A DNA stretch of 64,000 nt from Bin65 sp963665695 (GCA_963665695.1 OY762427.1:1302001-1366000); one strand, 5' to 3'. Counted from the stretch's first letter, positions 1 through 8,709 are shown. The notes: generated by a model not told the origin, from the sequence alone. Numbers and translations are program-made.

Positions 1-244
1 CGAGGCGGTCCCGGCGGACGGTCTCGACGCCGCCGTCGACGCTTGGGTCGCCGATATCCTCGCCTGCGCGCCGCTCAGCCTGAAGGCGGTCAAGCGCTCG
101 GTCTACGACACGGCCCATCTGGGCCTCGCCGAAGCCCGCAACGCCCGCCTGCCGGCCCTGGTCGCCGCCTTGAACGGCCGGGATGCCGACGAGGGCGTGC
201 GCGCGTTCCGGGAGAAGCGCGCGCCGGTCTGGACCGGCAGCTGA
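1..244 (+). CDS. Enoyl-CoA hydratase/isomerase (crotonase) family protein, C-terminal part
   Basis: Only the last 80 residues are in the window; the gene begins upstream of base 1 and is read from base 2. The visible part is the C-terminal helical region of a crotonase: a stretch AVKRSVYDTAHLGLAEAR, then an ending EGVRAFREKRAPVWTG, which is the usual tail of enoyl-CoA hydratases (EG..AF.EKR.P.W.G). The catalytic glutamates and oxyanion hole lie outside the window, so the exact reaction (hydratase, isomerase or other acyl-CoA chemistry) cannot be read. It is followed after 21 bp by a ferredoxin gene on the same strand, so the two may share a transcript. Confidence 0.85.
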   Translation, partial: EAVPADGLDAAVDAWVADILACAPLSLKAVKRSVYDTAHLGLAEARNARLPALVAALNGRDADEGVRAFREKRAPVWTGS

Positions 245-265
245 ACCGCCGTCCGGAGCGCAGCC

Positions 266-598
266 ATGGCCTTCGTGATCGCCGAAACCTGCATCGACGT
301 AAAGGACGGCGTCTGCACCCAGGTCTGCCCGGTCGACTGCATCTACGAGGGCGGCCGGATGTATTACATCCAGCCCGACGAATGCGTCGATTGCGCGCTC
401 TGCGTCTCGGTCTGCCCGGTCGAGGCGATCTGGCCCGACGACGAGCTGCCCGCGGGTTCGGAGGGCTTCGCCGCCGTCAACGCGGAGTTCTTCGGCGACG
501 CCGTGACCGGCTGGGGCCGGCCCGGCGGCCTGGAGCCCGAATTCCGCACCGCCAAGGACCATCCGGCGGTCGCCGCCTGGGGTTCCGGCGGCGGGTGA
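266..598 (+). CDS. fdxA: Seven-iron (3Fe-4S/4Fe-4S) ferredoxin, FdxA type
   Basis: A 110-residue cytoplasmic electron carrier. The first 55 residues match seven-iron ferredoxins: Cys9, Cys17 and Cys50 fit the 3Fe-4S ligands, and Cys21, Cys40, Cys43 and Cys46 fit the 4Fe-4S ligands. The conserved VCPVDCIYEG and PDECVDCALC stretches are both present. Cys25 sits between the clusters, as is common in the family. The C-terminal extension of about 50 residues is also typical of FdxA proteins. The redox partner cannot be told from sequence; the gene lies between an acyl-CoA enzyme gene and a LysR/amidohydrolase pair. The ATG at 266 gives the canonical N-terminus. Confidence 0.9.
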   Translation: MAFVIAETCIDVKDGVCTQVCPVDCIYEGGRMYYIQPDECVDCALCVSVCPVEAIWPDDELPAGSEGFAAVNAEFFGDAVTGWGRPGGLEPEFRTAKDHPAVAAWGSGGG

Positions 599-608
599 TC
601 GCGCCGCC

Positions 609-1544
609 ATGCACGCCGCGGTCCTGCGCTATTTCGAGGCCGTCGCCGAAGAGGGGTCGATCCGCCGGGCTTCGGAACGGCTGAACATCTCGGCCTCCGC
701 GGTCAACCGGCAGATCCTCAAGATCGAGGACTATTTCGGCACGCCCCTGTTCGAGCGCCGCCCCGACGGTATGCGGCTGACCGAAGCGGGCCGTCTTATG
801 CTCCGCCATTCGCGCGAAACCCTGCACGATTTCCGGCGCCTGCACGGCGAGATCGACAATCTGCGCAGCGTCGTCAGCGGCGAGGTCGCGGTCGCCACCC
901 TGGACAGCCTGACCCAGCATTTCCTGCCCGATACGCTCACCCGCTTCATCGCGGCCCATCCGGCGGTGCAGATCCGCGTGACCGCCGGCGGCCCGAACGA
1001 AATCCTGCACTGGGTGGCCCGGGGCAACGCCGATCTCGGCCTGACCTTCGATCCGGTCTGGCGCGGCGGCATCCACGAATTGCAGAACATCCCCTGTCCG
1101 CTGCACGCCATCATGCGGCCGGACCACGACCTGGCCGGGCGCGCTTCGGTCACGCTCGACGAATGCAGCGCCTGGCCGCTGGTCTACCAGGACAATACCG
1201 GCTCGATCCGCGGCTTTCTCGGCGACAGCCTGGACAGCTTCAAGCGGGCCCACAAGCCGGTGGTGACGTCCAACACCCTGGCGCTGCTCAAGCGCCTGCT
1301 GCTGCGCGGCGCCGGCATCGCCTTCTACACCCGGCTCGGCTTCGTCGAGGAGCTGGCCGGCGGGCGGCTGGTCGCCGTGCCCCTGGAAGGCGAGCGCCTG
1401 TCGCAGCTCCGCCTGTGCCTGCTCGCCCCGTCCGAGCGCAGCCCGACCGTGGCGGCCCGGGTCATGGCGGAGCATCTGGGGCGCGACCTGGCCGGCCTGG
1501 CCGGCGTTTCCGGGCCGGCCCGCCCGCAGCCGGACGGCCCGTGA
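609..1544 (+). CDS. LysR-family transcriptional regulator
   Basis: A 311-residue DNA-binding regulator. Residues 1-60 form the LysR winged helix-turn-helix (AVLRYFEAVAEEGSIRRASE, then a recognition helix with SASAVNRQI and the LFERR motif). The rest matches the type 2 periplasmic-binding-like effector domain. The ATG at 609 leaves 10 bp after the ferredoxin stop and begins right at the first HTH helix. The stop codon overlaps the GTG start of the downstream amidohydrolase (sequence GTGA), so both are co-transcribed and probably translationally coupled. LysR genes are more often divergent from their targets; co-direction here suggests a regulator inside its own operon. The effector is unknown. 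Confidence 0.92.
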   Translation: MHAAVLRYFEAVAEEGSIRRASERLNISASAVNRQILKIEDYFGTPLFERRPDGMRLTEAGRLMLRHSRETLHDFRRLHGEIDNLRSVVSGEVAVATLDSLTQHFLPDTLTRFIAAHPAVQIRVTAGGPNEILHWVARGNADLGLTFDPVWRGGIHELQNIPCPLHAIMRPDHDLAGRASVTLDECSAWPLVYQDNTGSIRGFLGDSLDSFKRAHKPVVTSNTLALLKRLLLRGAGIAFYTRLGFVEELAGGRLVAVPLEGERLSQLRLCLLAPSERSPTVAARVMAEHLGRDLAGLAGVSGPARPQPDGP

Positions 1545-3097
1545 CGGGACGGCCCGCAGCCGGGCGCCTTTCCGCCGGCCGCCTGCTGGCGGAGCCGGGC
1601 CGGGCGCCGGCGCTGCGCAACGCCGGGGTGGCGATGGCGGACGGCCGGATTGCCGGCATCGCCGCTTCGGGCGGCGCGCCGCGCGACGGCCGGATCGCCC
1701 TGCCGGCCTTCGTCAACGCCCACGATCACGGCTACGGCATCCTCCCGCTCGCGCTGGGCGGCTGCGACGACGCCCTGGAATGCTGGATCGCCTCCTTCCT
1801 GCGCCTGCCGCTCGATCCGCGCCTCGAAGCCGCCGTCGCCTTCGGCCGCATGGCGCTGTCCGGCATCGGCGCGACCGTGCATTGCCACAACTCGCTCGCC
1901 GTCGGCCGCCTGGCGGAGGAGGCGGAGGGCGTCGCCCGCGCCGCCGCCGAGGTCGGCATCCGGGTCGCCTTCTCCTGCCCGGTGCGCGACCGCAACCCGT
2001 GGGTCTACGGCGACCAGCGCGGCCTGCTGCCCTATCTCGACGCCGCCGGCCGGGCGGCGCTGGAGGCCGCGCTCGCCGAAGCGGCGCCGGCGCGCCGCCA
2101 GGTCGCGCAGGTCGAGGAGATCGCCGCGGCCCACGAAAGCGAACTGTTCCGGGTCCAGTACGGCCCGGTCGGCCCGCAATGGTGCCGGGACGAAACGCTG
2201 GCGCGGATCGCCGAAGCCTCCGCCCTGCACGGCCGCCGGGTCCACATGCACCTGCTCGAATCGCCGCGCCAGCGCCGGTGGCTCGATGCGGCGTATCCCC
2301 GGGGCATCGTCCGCTTCCTCGACGATATCGGCCTGCTCTCGCCCCGGCTCACGGTGGCCCACGGCGTCCATCTGACCGAAGACGAATGCGCCCTGCTCGC
2401 CGAACGCGGCGTCACCGTATCGGTCAACACCTCGTCCAACCTGCGGATGCGCTCCGGCGCCGCGCCGGTCGCGCGCTTCATGCGCCACGGCCTGCGCTTC
2501 GGCTTCGGGCTCGACGGCGCGGCCCACGACGACGACCAGGACTGGCTCCGCGACCTGCGCCTCGCCCGGCGGGTCCACAACGGCGCCGGGCTGGAGCCCG
2601 CGCTGCCGCCGGCCCGGCTGTTCGGCGCGGCCCTGCGCGACGGCTTCCGCGCCATCGACGGCAGCGGCGACTACGGCGCCCTCGAGCCGGGCGCGCGCGC
2701 CGACATCGCCGTCCTCGACTACGGCGCGCTGACCGCCGGCCGCCTGATCGCCGGCCCGGCCGGGATCCCCGGCGGGAGCCCCGGCGAAGCGCCGGACGAA
2801 GCCCCCTACGAAGCCCCGGACGAAATCCCGGACGAAATCCCGGACGAAATCGAGGCGCTGCTGGCCTGGGCCCACCGCGGCCATGTCCGCGACCTCGTCG
2901 TGGCGGGCCGGCCGGTCGTTGCGGCGGGGCGGCTCGCGGCCCTCGACCTGCCCGGCCTGGAGCGCGAACTGCTGGCGCAGGCCCGGCGCGCCGCGGCGGC
3001 CGATCCCGCCCAATTCGCCCGCGGCCGCCGCCGCCGCGACGCCGTCCGCGCCTACTACGCCGCCCCCGCCGCCGAAGCCGGCGCGGAGACCGGCTGA
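1541..3097 (+). CDS. Amidohydrolase-superfamily metal-dependent hydrolase (deaminase-like)
   Basis: A 518-residue protein if started at the GTG at 1541, which overlaps the LysR stop by 4 nt; I see no better in-frame start before the conserved region. Metal-site motifs of the cytosine/guanine deaminase-like amidohydrolases are visible: H61-D-H63 in the strand-1 position (family usually HxH), H235/H237 in VHMHLLES, a histidine in TVAHGVHLTEDE near residue 274, and an aspartate in GFGLDGAAHDDD near residue 325. A C-terminal composite beta domain follows. An acidic low-complexity insert near residues 415-435 is encoded by 12-bp tandem repeats (about 2815-2850, EIPD units). Substrate is not determinable; a purine or cyclic-amide deaminase is the likeliest class. 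Cytoplasmic. Confidence 0.8.
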   Translation: MTGRPAAGRLSAGRLLAEPGRAPALRNAGVAMADGRIAGIAASGGAPRDGRIALPAFVNAHDHGYGILPLALGGCDDALECWIASFLRLPLDPRLEAAVAFGRMALSGIGATVHCHNSLAVGRLAEEAEGVARAAAEVGIRVAFSCPVRDRNPWVYGDQRGLLPYLDAAGRAALEAALAEAAPARRQVAQVEEIAAAHESELFRVQYGPVGPQWCRDETLARIAEASALHGRRVHMHLLESPRQRRWLDAAYPRGIVRFLDDIGLLSPRLTVAHGVHLTEDECALLAERGVTVSVNTSSNLRMRSGAAPVARFMRHGLRFGFGLDGAAHDDDQDWLRDLRLARRVHNGAGLEPALPPARLFGAALRDGFRAIDGSGDYGALEPGARADIAVLDYGALTAGRLIAGPAGIPGGSPGEAPDEAPYEAPDEIPDEIPDEIEALLAWAHRGHVRDLVVAGRPVVAAGRLAALDLPGLERELLAQARRAAAADPAQFARGRRRRDAVRAYYAAPAAEAGAETG

Positions 3098-3106
3098 CCC
3101 CTCCCC

Positions 3107-3358
3107 GTCATTTCGACCGAAGCGCAACCCCCTCCCGTCATTTCGACCGAAGCGAAGCAGCCTGCCCTGAGCGAAGTCGAAGGGAGCGGAGAAATCCGGC
3201 CGGGGACGGGCGCCGGCCAGGCGCAAGAGCCTGCGGCGTCGGTAGAGCGCCCTCCGGGTTTCTCCCCTTCGGCTTCGCTCAGAGCCTGCCCTGAGCGAAG
3301 CCGAAGGGGCAGGCTGCTCCGCCCCGGCCCGGCGGGCCGGGGCGTCGGTCGAAATGAC
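3107..3358. repeat. Intergenic palindromic repeat, copy A (GTCATTTCGACCGA ends)
   Basis: The copy is bounded by GTCATTTCGACCGA (3107-3120, repeated at 3137-3150) and the inverted TCGGTCGAAATGAC (3345-3358). Inside, GGAGAAAT... and ...GGGTTTCTCC form a second nested inverted pair around a GC-rich core (about 3186-3264), with extra CCTGCCCTGAGCGAAG modules on both sides. Related copies lie at 8564-8709, 8768-8863 and 10109-10263. The core here runs opposite to copies B and D. It reads open in some frames but is not coding. Confidence 0.85.
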
Positions 3359-3361
3359 GGG

Positions 3362-3785
3362 AGGGGGAACGGAATAACGGGGGTGGGGGCGGCCGCCGCC
3401 CGCGCCGCCCCGCTCCGCCGCCCCGTTCCGCCGCCCCGCCCGCCCCGCCGCTCCGCCCCGGCCCTTGGGCCGGGGCGCCGGTCGAAATGGCGGCCCCGCC
3501 CCGCACCCCCTCTGTTGCTATTTTGCAACACACGGCGAGATTTCCGGCGCAAACCGGAGATTGTGCGGGACAGGGCGGCGCCGCGCCGGGTATATCCGCC
3601 GTGCCGAACGGGGAAGCCCCGTCCGCCGCCGCGCTCCGCAAAGGGCCGGCGGCGCCCCGCAAGGGGCGACGGGGGGGGAGGCCGAACCGGGCGGCATACC
3701 GAAGCTTTCGGTGTTCAACCCCAGCGTTTTTCCTGTCCCCGGACGGTCCGGGAGGCCGGAGAACGCTTTAGCATTGGAGAGGGAG
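3362..3785. other. Porin upstream region: repeat remnant, low complexity, possible operator
   Basis: This stretch holds no gene I can support. Bases 3370-3490 are G+C simple sequence ending in another remnant of the palindromic repeat (GGTCGAAATGGCGG, about 3478-3491). From 3510 the composition becomes more AT-rich and the stretch reads as the 5' region of the porin-like gene. A GC-biased block at about 3660-3690 separates this from the ribosome-binding site. Confidence 0.6.
3513..3530. promoter_or_regulatory. Inverted repeat TGTTGC-N6-GCAACA upstream of porin gene
   Basis: Six-base perfect arms around the loop TATTTT, about 255 bp before the porin ATG. It is the most AT-rich, symmetric site in a GC-rich region, so it may be a regulator-binding site or a small hairpin. 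No cognate regulator can be assigned. Confidence 0.3.
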
Positions 3786-5111
3786 ATGACGGGAGTCGTC
3801 AAATCCGCAGGCAAATACGCCCTCCTTGCCGGTACTGCCCTGGCTCTTTCGATCTCGGCCGCGTCGGCCGCGTCGATGGCCAAGGCGGGCATGGACAAGC
3901 GTGTTGCCGATCTGGAGCGTGAGGTCACGCTCCTCAAGAACCAGATGAAAGCCGCGATGTCGGCCAAGCCGGACACGTCGGGCCTCGTTTCCAGCGGCGC
4001 CGCGACCAAGGTGTCGCTGTCCGGCTGGGTCAACACGGCGGTCCGCCTGGCGTCGACGCCGGACGAGTCGTCGTTCCAGACCCTGGACAACAGCCTGAGC
4101 GGCTCGCGCTTCCGCATCAAGGCCTCCGGCGCCTTGAACAAGAAGACGACCGCGTCGACGAATGTCGAACTCAGCGTCAACGGCCAGAGCCGCGGCGGAA
4201 CCGACTACGACGACCGGAAGGCCGCGCCTGCGATCGGCGTGAGGATTGTCGACGCCTCGATCTCGCACATGGATCTCGGCACGGTGACGCTGGGCCATGG
4301 CTGGATCGCCGGCAGCGGCGGCTACAGCGCGTCGTTCAACGGCACGAACCACGTCATCTTCAGCATCTGGGGCCCCAGCCATGACGGCCTCGCGGCCACC
4401 GTGGACGGCAAGGCGACCGGTGCGAAGCGCAACGGCGTGTCCAGCCGGGCCTTCGGCACCCGCATGAGCCGCATCATGTACAAGACGCCGAGCCTCATGG
4501 GCCTGTCGATCGACACCTCCTACAACAACGACAAGAGCTGGTCGGTCGGCGCCTCGCTTTCGGGCCTGCCGTCGGTGAAGGAAATCGGCCTCAAGCTGAA
4601 CGGCGCCTACCACGCGATTCCGAAAACCAGCGGCGGTGACGCGGCGCAGACGCATTTCGGCGTGTCGGCCGGCATGAAGCACAACGCATCGGGCCTGAAC
4701 GTCAACGGCGCCTTCGGCTCGAAAAAGGTGAAGGGCGGCGCGACCTCGACCGACTGGATCGTCGACGGCGGCTGGAGCGGCAAGCTGATCGACGCGGGCG
4801 CAACCTCCCTCCAGATCGGCTACGGCAAATGGGCCACGGACAAGGCGGGCGAGAGCACGCGCTACCACTTCGCCGTCAACCAGAGTGTCGCCTCGGCGTC
4901 GGCCGACCTTTACATGGGCGTGTCCTACGACACCGGCACTTACAAGCATACGGTGAAGCACGACGCGGACAGCGGCGCCTTCGACAACGCCTGCGGCGCC
5001 GCCACGGGTGACGACGCCGGCGCCGACGACGGCCCCGACAGCGGCGCCACATGCGAGCCCGACCGCGACGGCGTGTTCATCATCGTCGCCGGCATCCGCG
5101 TCAAGTTCTAG
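3786..5111 (+). CDS. Porin-like outer-membrane protein
   Basis: A 441-residue exported protein. A signal peptide covers about residues 1-29 (KYALLAGTALALSISAASA). A short coiled-coil segment follows (MDKRVADLEREVTLLKNQMK, about 36-55), as in many alphaproteobacterial porins that have an N-terminal periplasmic coil. The remainder is rich in alternating small, polar and aromatic residues (barrel strands) and ends RVKF with a terminal phenylalanine, the signal for BAM-dependent insertion. The ATG at 3786 follows a strong GGAGAGGGAG ribosome-binding site. An acidic DDAGADDGPDSG segment with two cysteines (about residues 403-425) may be a surface loop. Substrate specificity is unknown. It heads the surface-protein run 3.8-8.5 kb. 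Confidence 0.75.
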   Translation: MTGVVKSAGKYALLAGTALALSISAASAASMAKAGMDKRVADLEREVTLLKNQMKAAMSAKPDTSGLVSSGAATKVSLSGWVNTAVRLASTPDESSFQTLDNSLSGSRFRIKASGALNKKTTASTNVELSVNGQSRGGTDYDDRKAAPAIGVRIVDASISHMDLGTVTLGHGWIAGSGGYSASFNGTNHVIFSIWGPSHDGLAATVDGKATGAKRNGVSSRAFGTRMSRIMYKTPSLMGLSIDTSYNNDKSWSVGASLSGLPSVKEIGLKLNGAYHAIPKTSGGDAAQTHFGVSAGMKHNASGLNVNGAFGSKKVKGGATSTDWIVDGGWSGKLIDAGATSLQIGYGKWATDKAGESTRYHFAVNQSVASASADLYMGVSYDTGTYKHTVKHDADSGAFDNACGAATGDDAGADDGPDSGATCEPDRDGVFIIVAGIRVKF

Positions 5112-5123
5112 GCGGACAGCGGC

Positions 5124-5495
5124 GTGACGGGAGCGAAGACGGTGGGGTCCGCCCCCAGCCTGACGAAGGGCGCCCCGCCCTTCGCTCTCGCCGCCGCCCT
5201 GCTGGCGCTGACGGTCCCGGCGATGAGCGCCTGCGCAACCTCTCCGGCGGAGACATCCGCCGCCGGAGAGGCCGCAGCCGCCGCATCGGCCGGTGCCGGC
5301 GATGCAAAAGGAAAGGCGGGCGAAATGCCTTGGTGGCGGAAATACATCCGCCCGGCCGAAGAGACGGTGCGGCCCGGCGAAATACCGCCGGGCCGGCCGG
5401 GCCTGTTCAGCGGGAAGGATGGCGAGTTTGTCCTCTACCGCCAGGGGGAAGCCGATTCCTCCGATCCGACGAAACCCTCGAAAGTGCGGCGCTGA
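5124..5495 (+). CDS. Small putative lipoprotein, unknown function
   Basis: A 123-residue product from a GTG start 12 bp after the porin stop. A hydrophobic stretch (ALAAALLALTVPAMSAC) ends in a lipobox-like MSAC near residue 37, suggesting a lipid-anchored periplasmic protein. The mature part has an Ala-rich spacer, then a conserved-looking WWRKYIRPAEETVRPGEIPP region and GLFSGKDGEFVLYRQGE, ending with basic residues. I do not recognise a named domain. Tight spacing to the porin gene and 36 bp to the next lipoprotein gene suggests a single transcript. The N-terminus is unusually long for a lipoprotein, so a later start is possible, but none has an obvious ribosome-binding site. Confidence 0.55.
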   Translation: MTGAKTVGSAPSLTKGAPPFALAAALLALTVPAMSACATSPAETSAAGEAAAAASAGAGDAKGKAGEMPWWRKYIRPAEETVRPGEIPPGRPGLFSGKDGEFVLYRQGEADSSDPTKPSKVRR

Positions 5496-5531
5496 CGGCA
5501 TGAGGCCGGGCGCGTACCGGGAGAACCGAAG

Positions 5532-7133
5532 ATGAGTTCACGACTTAAACTGGCAGGAATCTGCTTTGCTGCGGCCTTCGCCCTCGCCGCCTGCGGCGGC
5601 GGCGGCGGCGGCACCGGAGGCGGCGGCACCGGAGGCGGTGGCGGCGGCACCGGAACGGCGCCGGCGACCCCGACGTCCCTTGCCGTTGCCCTGAACACGG
5701 CTACCGCCACTCTGACCACACTGTCCGGCGCTGCGACGGCGGCCGGTTCGGCGCTGAAGATGGCGACCGACGCTGCGGCCAAGATTACGGCGCTCGGTTC
5801 CGGCGGCGATTCGACAGTGGCCGCGTCGAACGCCCAGAAGGTGCTCGACGCCCAAACGACGCTGGCGGCCGCCATCGCGACCGCGGAGGCTGCGAAGACA
5901 GCCGCCGAGACTGCGAAGGCGAAGCTTGACGCCACCGACGACGCGGAGGCAATCGCGTTGCTCAACACCGCGATCACGGCGGCGGGCACAGCGATCGCGA
6001 ATGCCAAGGAAGTTTCGCTGGCGACCTTTGTCAATTCGGTCACGGGGGGCCCGAGCGCCGATCCGCAAGGGACGCCCACCAGCATTGGCGAAGGGGTAGC
6101 GGACGCCATTGAGGCTGCTATCACCGCCGGCCGCTTCGGGGGTGGCAGCGCTCCAGGCGCTAGCGTCGAGAACGAAGTCGAGTTCAGCAATGCCGTGGGC
6201 ATGACCTGGGCCATGATCGGCTCCAACCTCGTCGACATAACCGTCGTGGAGGGCCCTGCCAGCTTCCGCACCGCCAAGGCGATGGCGGTGGCCGACGGCA
6301 CGAAGGTGAGCAGTTACTACACCAGCGGCAATGAGCCCGTCGTGGCGGCAAGTGTTGCCAACCAGACCGAGGTCACGGGCAACATCGTGTACAAGGGCAT
6401 TGCCGGTATGCTTGTCTGCGGCGGCAGCGACTGCGCGGTGGCGGCGCCCGCCAGCGGCACCGAAGCTGCCGACCGGCTGCTGAAGGGAAGCTGGTACTTC
6501 ACCACGCTGCAAGCCGGCGAGGACACCAAATACGTCCTGAACGAGGCGACAACTACCGTCACCGACGATTACACGCCTGAGGTGCTTTACGCCCGTTACG
6601 GCCACTGGCTGACCGTGGACGGCAATGGCGACGCCACCATCAATAGGTATGCGCAAGCCAGTGGCGGCAGTCCGCCGGCCGATTTCTCGACCAACCCTGC
6701 GGGCGTCGGCACGGCCACCTACAAAGGCGGTGCTGCCGGCATGTCGGTCCACAAGACGTTCAATACGGACGGCACGCAGGCGAGCATCGCTTCCGGCGCG
6801 TTCACGGCGGATGTCACGCTGTATGCGACGTTCGGGTCAAGCGCCACGATCAGCGGCACGATCGACAACTTCGAGGGCAGCGCGGTCGGTTCGTGGACCG
6901 TCACGCTTATGGGCACGGGGACAAACGCGACCGCAGTTCTCGACAGCAGCAACGGCACCGTTGAAAGCGGCGCTGTTGCAAAGGGCAGCGGGACTAACGC
7001 TAACACCGGTCTCTGGTCGGGATCATCGTACGGCAACGACTCCGACAAAGCTCCCGCTGGCATCTACGGCCTCTTCAACGCCAACTTCTCGGACGGGGCC
7101 GCCACAGGGGCCTACGCGACCAAGAAGCAGTAA
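5532..7133 (+). CDS. TbpB-like surface lipoprotein (probable Slam substrate)
   Basis: A 533-residue lipoprotein. The signal peptide ends in a textbook lipobox LAAC with Cys21, followed by a Gly-rich tether (residues 22-40) typical of lipoproteins that leave the inner surface of the outer membrane. Residues 45-150 are Ala/Thr-rich and probably helical. The C-terminal half contains the pattern ASGAFTADVTLYATFG..ATISGTIDNFEG, the strand signature of transferrin-binding-protein-B-like beta-barrels, and ends in a glycine-rich strand segment. Such barrels are exported by Slam proteins, and a Slam gene follows directly. The ligand is unknown; heme, metal or host-protein binding are all possible for this fold. 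A strong terminator lies just after the gene. Confidence 0.75.
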   Translation: MSSRLKLAGICFAAAFALAACGGGGGGTGGGGTGGGGGGTGTAPATPTSLAVALNTATATLTTLSGAATAAGSALKMATDAAAKITALGSGGDSTVAASNAQKVLDAQTTLAAAIATAEAAKTAAETAKAKLDATDDAEAIALLNTAITAAGTAIANAKEVSLATFVNSVTGGPSADPQGTPTSIGEGVADAIEAAITAGRFGGGSAPGASVENEVEFSNAVGMTWAMIGSNLVDITVVEGPASFRTAKAMAVADGTKVSSYYTSGNEPVVAASVANQTEVTGNIVYKGIAGMLVCGGSDCAVAAPASGTEAADRLLKGSWYFTTLQAGEDTKYVLNEATTTVTDDYTPEVLYARYGHWLTVDGNGDATINRYAQASGGSPPADFSTNPAGVGTATYKGGAAGMSVHKTFNTDGTQASIASGAFTADVTLYATFGSSATISGTIDNFEGSAVGSWTVTLMGTGTNATAVLDSSNGTVESGAVAKGSGTNANTGLWSGSSYGNDSDKAPAGIYGLFNANFSDGAATGAYATKKQ

Positions 7134-7166
7134 CTTCAGGGGGCTTGAAGCCCCAAGACCCTTACA

Positions 7167-7203
7167 GGGCGGCGGCCTCGGTCGCCGCCCTTTCTTTTTT
7201 TCC
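7167..7203 (+). terminator. Rho-independent terminator after the TbpB-like gene
   Basis: Stem GGGCGGCG (7167-7174) pairs perfectly with CGCCGCCC (7183-7190) across an 8-nt loop and is followed at once by TTTCTTTTTTTCC. A smaller hairpin GGGGCTTGAAGCCCC lies just before it. It separates the lipoprotein from the Slam gene, implying that the substrate is made in excess over its translocator. Confidence 0.85.
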
Positions 7204-7257
7204 TTTTTCCTTCCCGGCGGCCGGACGCCGCCCTTCAGGAACGGACGGGCCGCGCCC

Positions 7258-8541
7258 ATGACACGCTTTCTCGCCGGCGCCGCGCTTCTGGGCGCGCTGA
7301 CCCTGCTTGCGGCCCCGCTTGCATGGGGCGCGGCGCGCGACGAGACCGGCGCGCGCTTCCGCGCCGGCATGGCGGCCCTGAACGCCGCGCACCGGATTGC
7401 GGACCGGGAGGCCCGCGACGCCAGGCTCGACGAGGCGATCGCCGCCTTCCGCGCCATCCTGGTGAACCGCCCGGACCTCGTGCGCGTGCGCCTGGAACTC
7501 GCCCGCGCCTTCTTCATGAAGGAGGAGGATACGCTCGCCCGCCGGCATTTCGAGCGGGTGCTCGCCGGCAAGCCGCCGCAGGCGGTCGCGGCCAACGTGC
7601 AGCGGTTCCTGAATATCATGCGGGCGCGCAAGCGCTGGAGCGCGTGGTTCGGCTTCGCGCTGGCGCCGGACACCAATATCGGCGCGGCCTCCGGCGGGCG
7701 CACGCTCTGGATCGACACGTTTCTCGGCCGGCTGCCCTTCACGCTGGACGGCAGCGCCGGGCGGAAATCCGGCGTCGGCTTTTCGGTCTGGGGCGGCGGC
7801 GAATACCAGCAGCCGCTGCCGGACCTGTGGGGCCGGCCGCTGCGCCTGCGCGTGGGCGCAGACCTGTGGCGCCAGGAATACGCCCATGACCGCTTCGACC
7901 GGATGACGCTCGCCGGCCATGCCGGGCCGCGCTGGCTCGCCGGGCGGACGTTCGAATTCAGCCTGCTCGCCAGCGCCCGCCGGGCCTGGAGCGCCGGCCG
8001 GGCCGAATACAGCGAGACCGGCCTGCGCCTGGAGGCGGCCCAGCGGCTCGGCCCGCGCCTGTCCGCCCGGCAGCAGGCGAGCTGGCATCAGCGGATTTAC
8101 GAGGAGGGCGGGGCGATGAACGGGCCGCGCTGGCAGGCGTCGCTCGACCTGCGCTGGCAGGCGGCGCCGACCCTGTCGCTCGGCGCCGGCGCCGGCTGGG
8201 CCGCGGAGGCGCCGCGGCGGGCGGCGCACCAGCGCAACGCGCGGCCCTGGGTGCAGGTCTCGGCGGATTACGCGCTGCCCTGGGGCTTTACGGCCGGGGC
8301 GTCGGCCAATTTCTACTGGACGACCTACAAGGCCGGCGCCTATTGGCGGACGCTCACCCTCGGCAGCGCCCGGCGCAAGGACCGCGGGCAGACCTACCGG
8401 CTGACCCTGCTCAACCGCGCCTTCACCCTGGGCGGCTTCAGCCCGCAGCTGGTCGGCGTCTACGAAGCGCGCGACTCCAACGCCCAACTCTCCGGCTACC
8501 GCCGCACCCGAGCCGAACTCCGCGCCATCCGGCAGTTTTGA
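7258..8541 (+). CDS. Slam / DUF560 surface lipoprotein assembly modifier (outer-membrane translocator)
   Basis: A 427-residue outer-membrane protein. A signal peptide (FLAGAALLGALTLLAAPLAWG) is followed by a TPR-like periplasmic domain (about 30-120) containing the Slam-typical RVRLELARAFFMKEEDTLAR and a conserved linker ARKRWSAWFGFALAPDTNI. From about residue 130 it is a beta-barrel, ending in R.RAELRAIRQF with a terminal Phe, as in the DUF560 family. Slam proteins (type XI secretion) move lipoproteins such as TbpB to the cell surface, and the gene just upstream encodes a TbpB-like lipoprotein. The ATG at 7258 gives a clean signal peptide. The terminator between the two suggests separate expression or read-through. 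Confidence 0.85.
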   Translation: MTRFLAGAALLGALTLLAAPLAWGAARDETGARFRAGMAALNAAHRIADREARDARLDEAIAAFRAILVNRPDLVRVRLELARAFFMKEEDTLARRHFERVLAGKPPQAVAANVQRFLNIMRARKRWSAWFGFALAPDTNIGAASGGRTLWIDTFLGRLPFTLDGSAGRKSGVGFSVWGGGEYQQPLPDLWGRPLRLRVGADLWRQEYAHDRFDRMTLAGHAGPRWLAGRTFEFSLLASARRAWSAGRAEYSETGLRLEAAQRLGPRLSARQQASWHQRIYEEGGAMNGPRWQASLDLRWQAAPTLSLGAGAGWAAEAPRRAAHQRNARPWVQVSADYALPWGFTAGASANFYWTTYKAGAYWRTLTLGSARRKDRGQTYRLTLLNRAFTLGGFSPQLVGVYEARDSNAQLSGYRRTRAELRAIRQF

Positions 8542-8563
8542 GGGGTGCGGGGCCTCCCTCCCC

Positions 8564-8709
8564 GTCATTTCGACCGACGCCCCGGCCCCCCGGGCCGGGG
8601 CGGAGCGGAGAAACCAGAAGAGCGCTCCACCGACGCCACAAGCTCTTACGCCTGGCCGGCCCCCGTCGCCAGCCAGATTTCTCCACTCGCTCCGCTCGGT
8701 CGAAATGAC
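8564..8709. repeat. Intergenic palindromic repeat, copy B
   Basis: A compact 146-bp copy bounded by GTCATTTCGACCGA (8564-8577) and TCGGTCGAAATGAC (8696-8709), with nested GGAGAAAC...GATTTCTCC inside. The core is the reverse complement of that in copy A. It starts 22 bp after the Slam stop. A lone right end (GGTCGAAATGAC) follows at 8729-8740. Confidence 0.85.

Noticed and set aside
2..684. Overlapping open frames across the crotonase end and ferredoxin
   Set aside because: They are Arg/Pro-rich reading frames in other phases of the recognised genes.
3107..3358. Coding exon-like open frames through the palindromic repeats
   Set aside because: The same peptide-like strings appear in all copies and in both orientations, because the repeat is the same DNA; no start site or family match.
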